From Metasolibacillus sp. (GTDB taxonomy: Bacteria > Bacillota > Bacilli > Bacillales_A > Planococcaceae), in contig NZ_JAMBIZ010000003.1 of NCBI RefSeq assembly GCF_025291715.1, positions 1 through 64,000 on the forward strand: 64,000 nucleotides of DNA, in the 5' to 3' direction. Below the pieces are notes generated by a model. That model was not told the DNA's origin. It saw only the letters and a program-made list of their open reading frames with translations, and made no database searches. Of this stretch, positions 62,761 through 64,000 are shown one piece after another. How positions within the stretch are numbered: position 1 is the stretch's first letter; each line of letters begins with the position of its first letter. The translations under genes and the position numbers were made by a program.

Positions 62761-64000
62761 ATGGAACAATTGCAATTTGAACTCAAACAAGCAACAGTGA
62801 ACTATTTAGATAAGGAAATTTTAAATATCCCGTATTTAGCTGTACATCAATTGGAGCGTATCGGTATTGTGGGGGATAACGGCGCAGGCAAAAGCACATT
62901 GCTCAAGCTGTTGGCAGGAAAAATTTCTCCAACGACAGGTCATGTCAAAAGCTTTGTTGATGCGCTCTATATGGATCAAATCGACTTACAAGTAACGCAG
63001 GATATTGACTATGCATTGCAAGGTAAACTTAATATTCAAGGTATGGCTGAGCATTTAAGCGGTGGCGAGCGAACGAGACGCAAGCTAGCCGAGCTTTTAT
63101 CGACGTATGCACCTTGTTATTTATTAGATGAGCCTACATCGCATTTAGATCGAGATGGTATTCAATTTTTAATTGATGAGCTAACGCATTATTATGGAAC
63201 ATTGATTATCGTTAGCCATGACCGAGCTTTGTTAGATGCCTTAGTCGATACGATTTGGGAAGTAAAGGATGGCGCAATACATGTGTACACAGGTAATTAC
63301 AGCTCCTATAAAGAACAAAAGGAATTAGAGCACCAGCAACAGCAAGTCGCACATGAGGCATACGTAAAGGAAAAAGGTCGGCTAGAAGCTGCTGCTACAG
63401 ATAAAATGAAGCGAGCCGAGCAAATGGCACAAGCAAAAAATATGTCCCGTAAAGAAGCAAAGGCAAAGCCAAACCGCATGTTTGAAACAAAATCCAAAGC
63501 CTCTGGGCAAAAGGCATTGCACCGAGCAGCAAAGGCGATGGAAGAGCGTGTCCAGCAGCTACAGGCAGTAGAAAAGCCTGAGGCGGAGCGAGTATTTCAT
63601 TTTGCGCACAAAGCAATTACTGAGCTGCATAATAAAGTGCCGATTTTAGCGAATGATTTTACATTAATGGCTGGAGACAAGCTATTATTAGAGCGCGTTT
63701 CCTTCCAAATTCGTCAAGGGCAAAAAATCGCCATTACAGGTGCAAACGGTAGTGGTAAAAGCACATTGCTAAAGGCGATTGCTGACGGTATAGAGGGCAT
63801 TGATATATCACCAAAAGTGAAAATCGGCTATTTTCAGCAAATGAGCTATCGGTTTGTGCAAGCTCAAACATTGCTACAATTTATGAAATCACAATCAGCC
63901 TATGATGAAGGCTTTTTGCGAAAAATCTTAGCTGCCATGCATTTTACACAAACGGACTTGCGAAAAAGCGTTTGTGAGCTAAGCGGTGGTGAAGCAATGC
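62761..64000 (+). CDS. ABC-F ribosomal protection protein, Msr/Vga-like, second of two (3' end outside window)
   Basis: 413 residues visible, open to the window edge. Cassette 1 is compact, as in antibiotic-resistance ABC-F proteins: GDNGAGKSTLLKLL near 39-52, LSGGERTRRKLAELL near 100-114, LLDEPTSHLD, then YYGTLIIVSHDRALLDALVD, which resembles Msr(A). The interdomain linker (about 180-300) is long and basic (EAKAKPNRMFETKSKA). Cassette 2 begins GANGSGKSTLLKAI and reaches the signature LSGGE at the edge. Predicted to displace macrolide, lincosamide or streptogramin drugs; the exact drug cannot be predicted. CGGAGG lies upstream. Confidence 0.85.
   Translation, partial: MEQLQFELKQATVNYLDKEILNIPYLAVHQLERIGIVGDNGAGKSTLLKLLAGKISPTTGHVKSFVDALYMDQIDLQVTQDIDYALQGKLNIQGMAEHLSGGERTRRKLAELLSTYAPCYLLDEPTSHLDRDGIQFLIDELTHYYGTLIIVSHDRALLDALVDTIWEVKDGAIHVYTGNYSSYKEQKELEHQQQQVAHEAYVKEKGRLEAAATDKMKRAEQMAQAKNMSRKEAKAKPNRMFETKSKASGQKALHRAAKAMEERVQQLQAVEKPEAERVFHFAHKAITELHNKVPILANDFTLMAGDKLLLERVSFQIRQGQKIAITGANGSGKSTLLKAIADGIEGIDISPKVKIGYFQQMSYRFVQAQTLLQFMKSQSAYDEGFLRKILAAMHFTQTDLRKSVCELSGGEAM

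Noticed and set aside
60873-64000. ABC transporter (drug exporter) for the two tandem ATPase genes
   Set aside because: Both proteins are double-cassette ABC-F types with a charged interdomain linker and no membrane domains, and no permease gene lies beside them.

Overview
The window looks like chromosome of a low-GC, endospore-forming member of the Bacillaceae/Planococcaceae (Lysinibacillus/Solibacillus-like). The evidence is the endospore genes spoIVA, sleB, ypeB, prsW, yphE and yphF, the bacillithiol genes bshA, ypdA and bstA, TRAP (mtrB), a menaquinol:cytochrome c reductase (qcrABC), and a gene order that closely follows the cmk-der-spoIVA-hbs-aro-qcr-dapB-panBCD part of the Bacillus subtilis map. 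I saw no tRNA, rRNA, prophage or CRISPR array.

Layout. 1-582: tail of an IS1182-type transposase cut by the window edge. 0.7-5.1 kb: an electrophile/quinone detoxification island (bacillithiol transferase, luciferase-like oxidoreductase, two divergent ring-cleaving dioxygenases, MhqN nitroreductase). Two identical MhqR-like operators lie between the divergent transcripts. 5.1-6.3 kb: fabI with a FapR-like palindrome, then ferredoxin. 6.6-10.4 kb: MHYT hybrid histidine kinase, lone receiver, and receiver/HD-GYP phosphodiesterase. 10.4-12.3 kb: queF-queC-transporter unit with two preQ1-I riboswitches, the first with a visible terminator/antiterminator switch. 12.4-13.5 kb: butanediol dehydrogenase. 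13.6-22.8 kb: ypbB-recS-ypbE-ypbG-ypdA, ansA, prsW, sleB-ypeB. 22.9-32.4 kb: ypfA (PilZ), cmk, ypfD, a lipoprotein, der-gpsA, yphE-yphF, spoIVA, hbs. 32.6-36.5 kb: folE-mtrB-hepS-menG-hepT-ndk. 36.6-37.4 kb: three tandem paralogous single-pass membrane/coiled-coil mini-proteins behind a textbook ECF sigma-W-type promoter. 37.5-46.8 kb: cheR, aroC-aroB-aroH-hisC-tyrA-aroA, ypiA-ypiB; the trp operon that sits between aroH and hisC in B. subtilis is absent. 46.9-51.2 kb: ypiF, qcrABC, ypjA, YugP-type peptidase. 51.3-57.1 kb: ypjC, MazG-like ypjD, dapB-mgsA-bshA-cca-birA. 57.1-57.6 kb: a 0.5-kb minisatellite. 57.6-59.9 kb: pan-motif leader and panB-panC-panD. 60-64 kb: ridA, then two consecutive ABC-F genes, each preceded by its own short leader ORF and RNA hairpins.

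Most notable. (1) The end of the window (60.6-64 kb) looks like an inducible ribosome-protection module: two ABC-F proteins in series, the first behind a 46-codon ORF plus terminator, the second (Msr/Vga-like) behind a six-codon ORF, MWLLFL, whose ribosome-binding site overlaps the stop of the first ABC-F. (2) The sigma-W-promoted trio of PspB-shaped mini-proteins at 36.6-37.4 kb is the best candidate for an undescribed envelope-stress system. (3) spoIVA appears to start at an AUU codon: a sigma-E-like promoter would initiate downstream of every conventional in-frame start, and the ATT behind a perfect Shine-Dalgarno gives 492 residues, the length of B. subtilis SpoIVA. (4) There are two preQ1-I aptamers within one short operon and a pan-motif leader with a proposed antiterminator.

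Regulation recurs as a theme. c-di-GMP is represented twice (HD-GYP phosphodiesterase and the PilZ protein YpfA), bacillithiol chemistry several times, and co-transcription with 4-nt overlaps is frequent. All assignments are from reading the sequence and from memory of the families; no database search was run.
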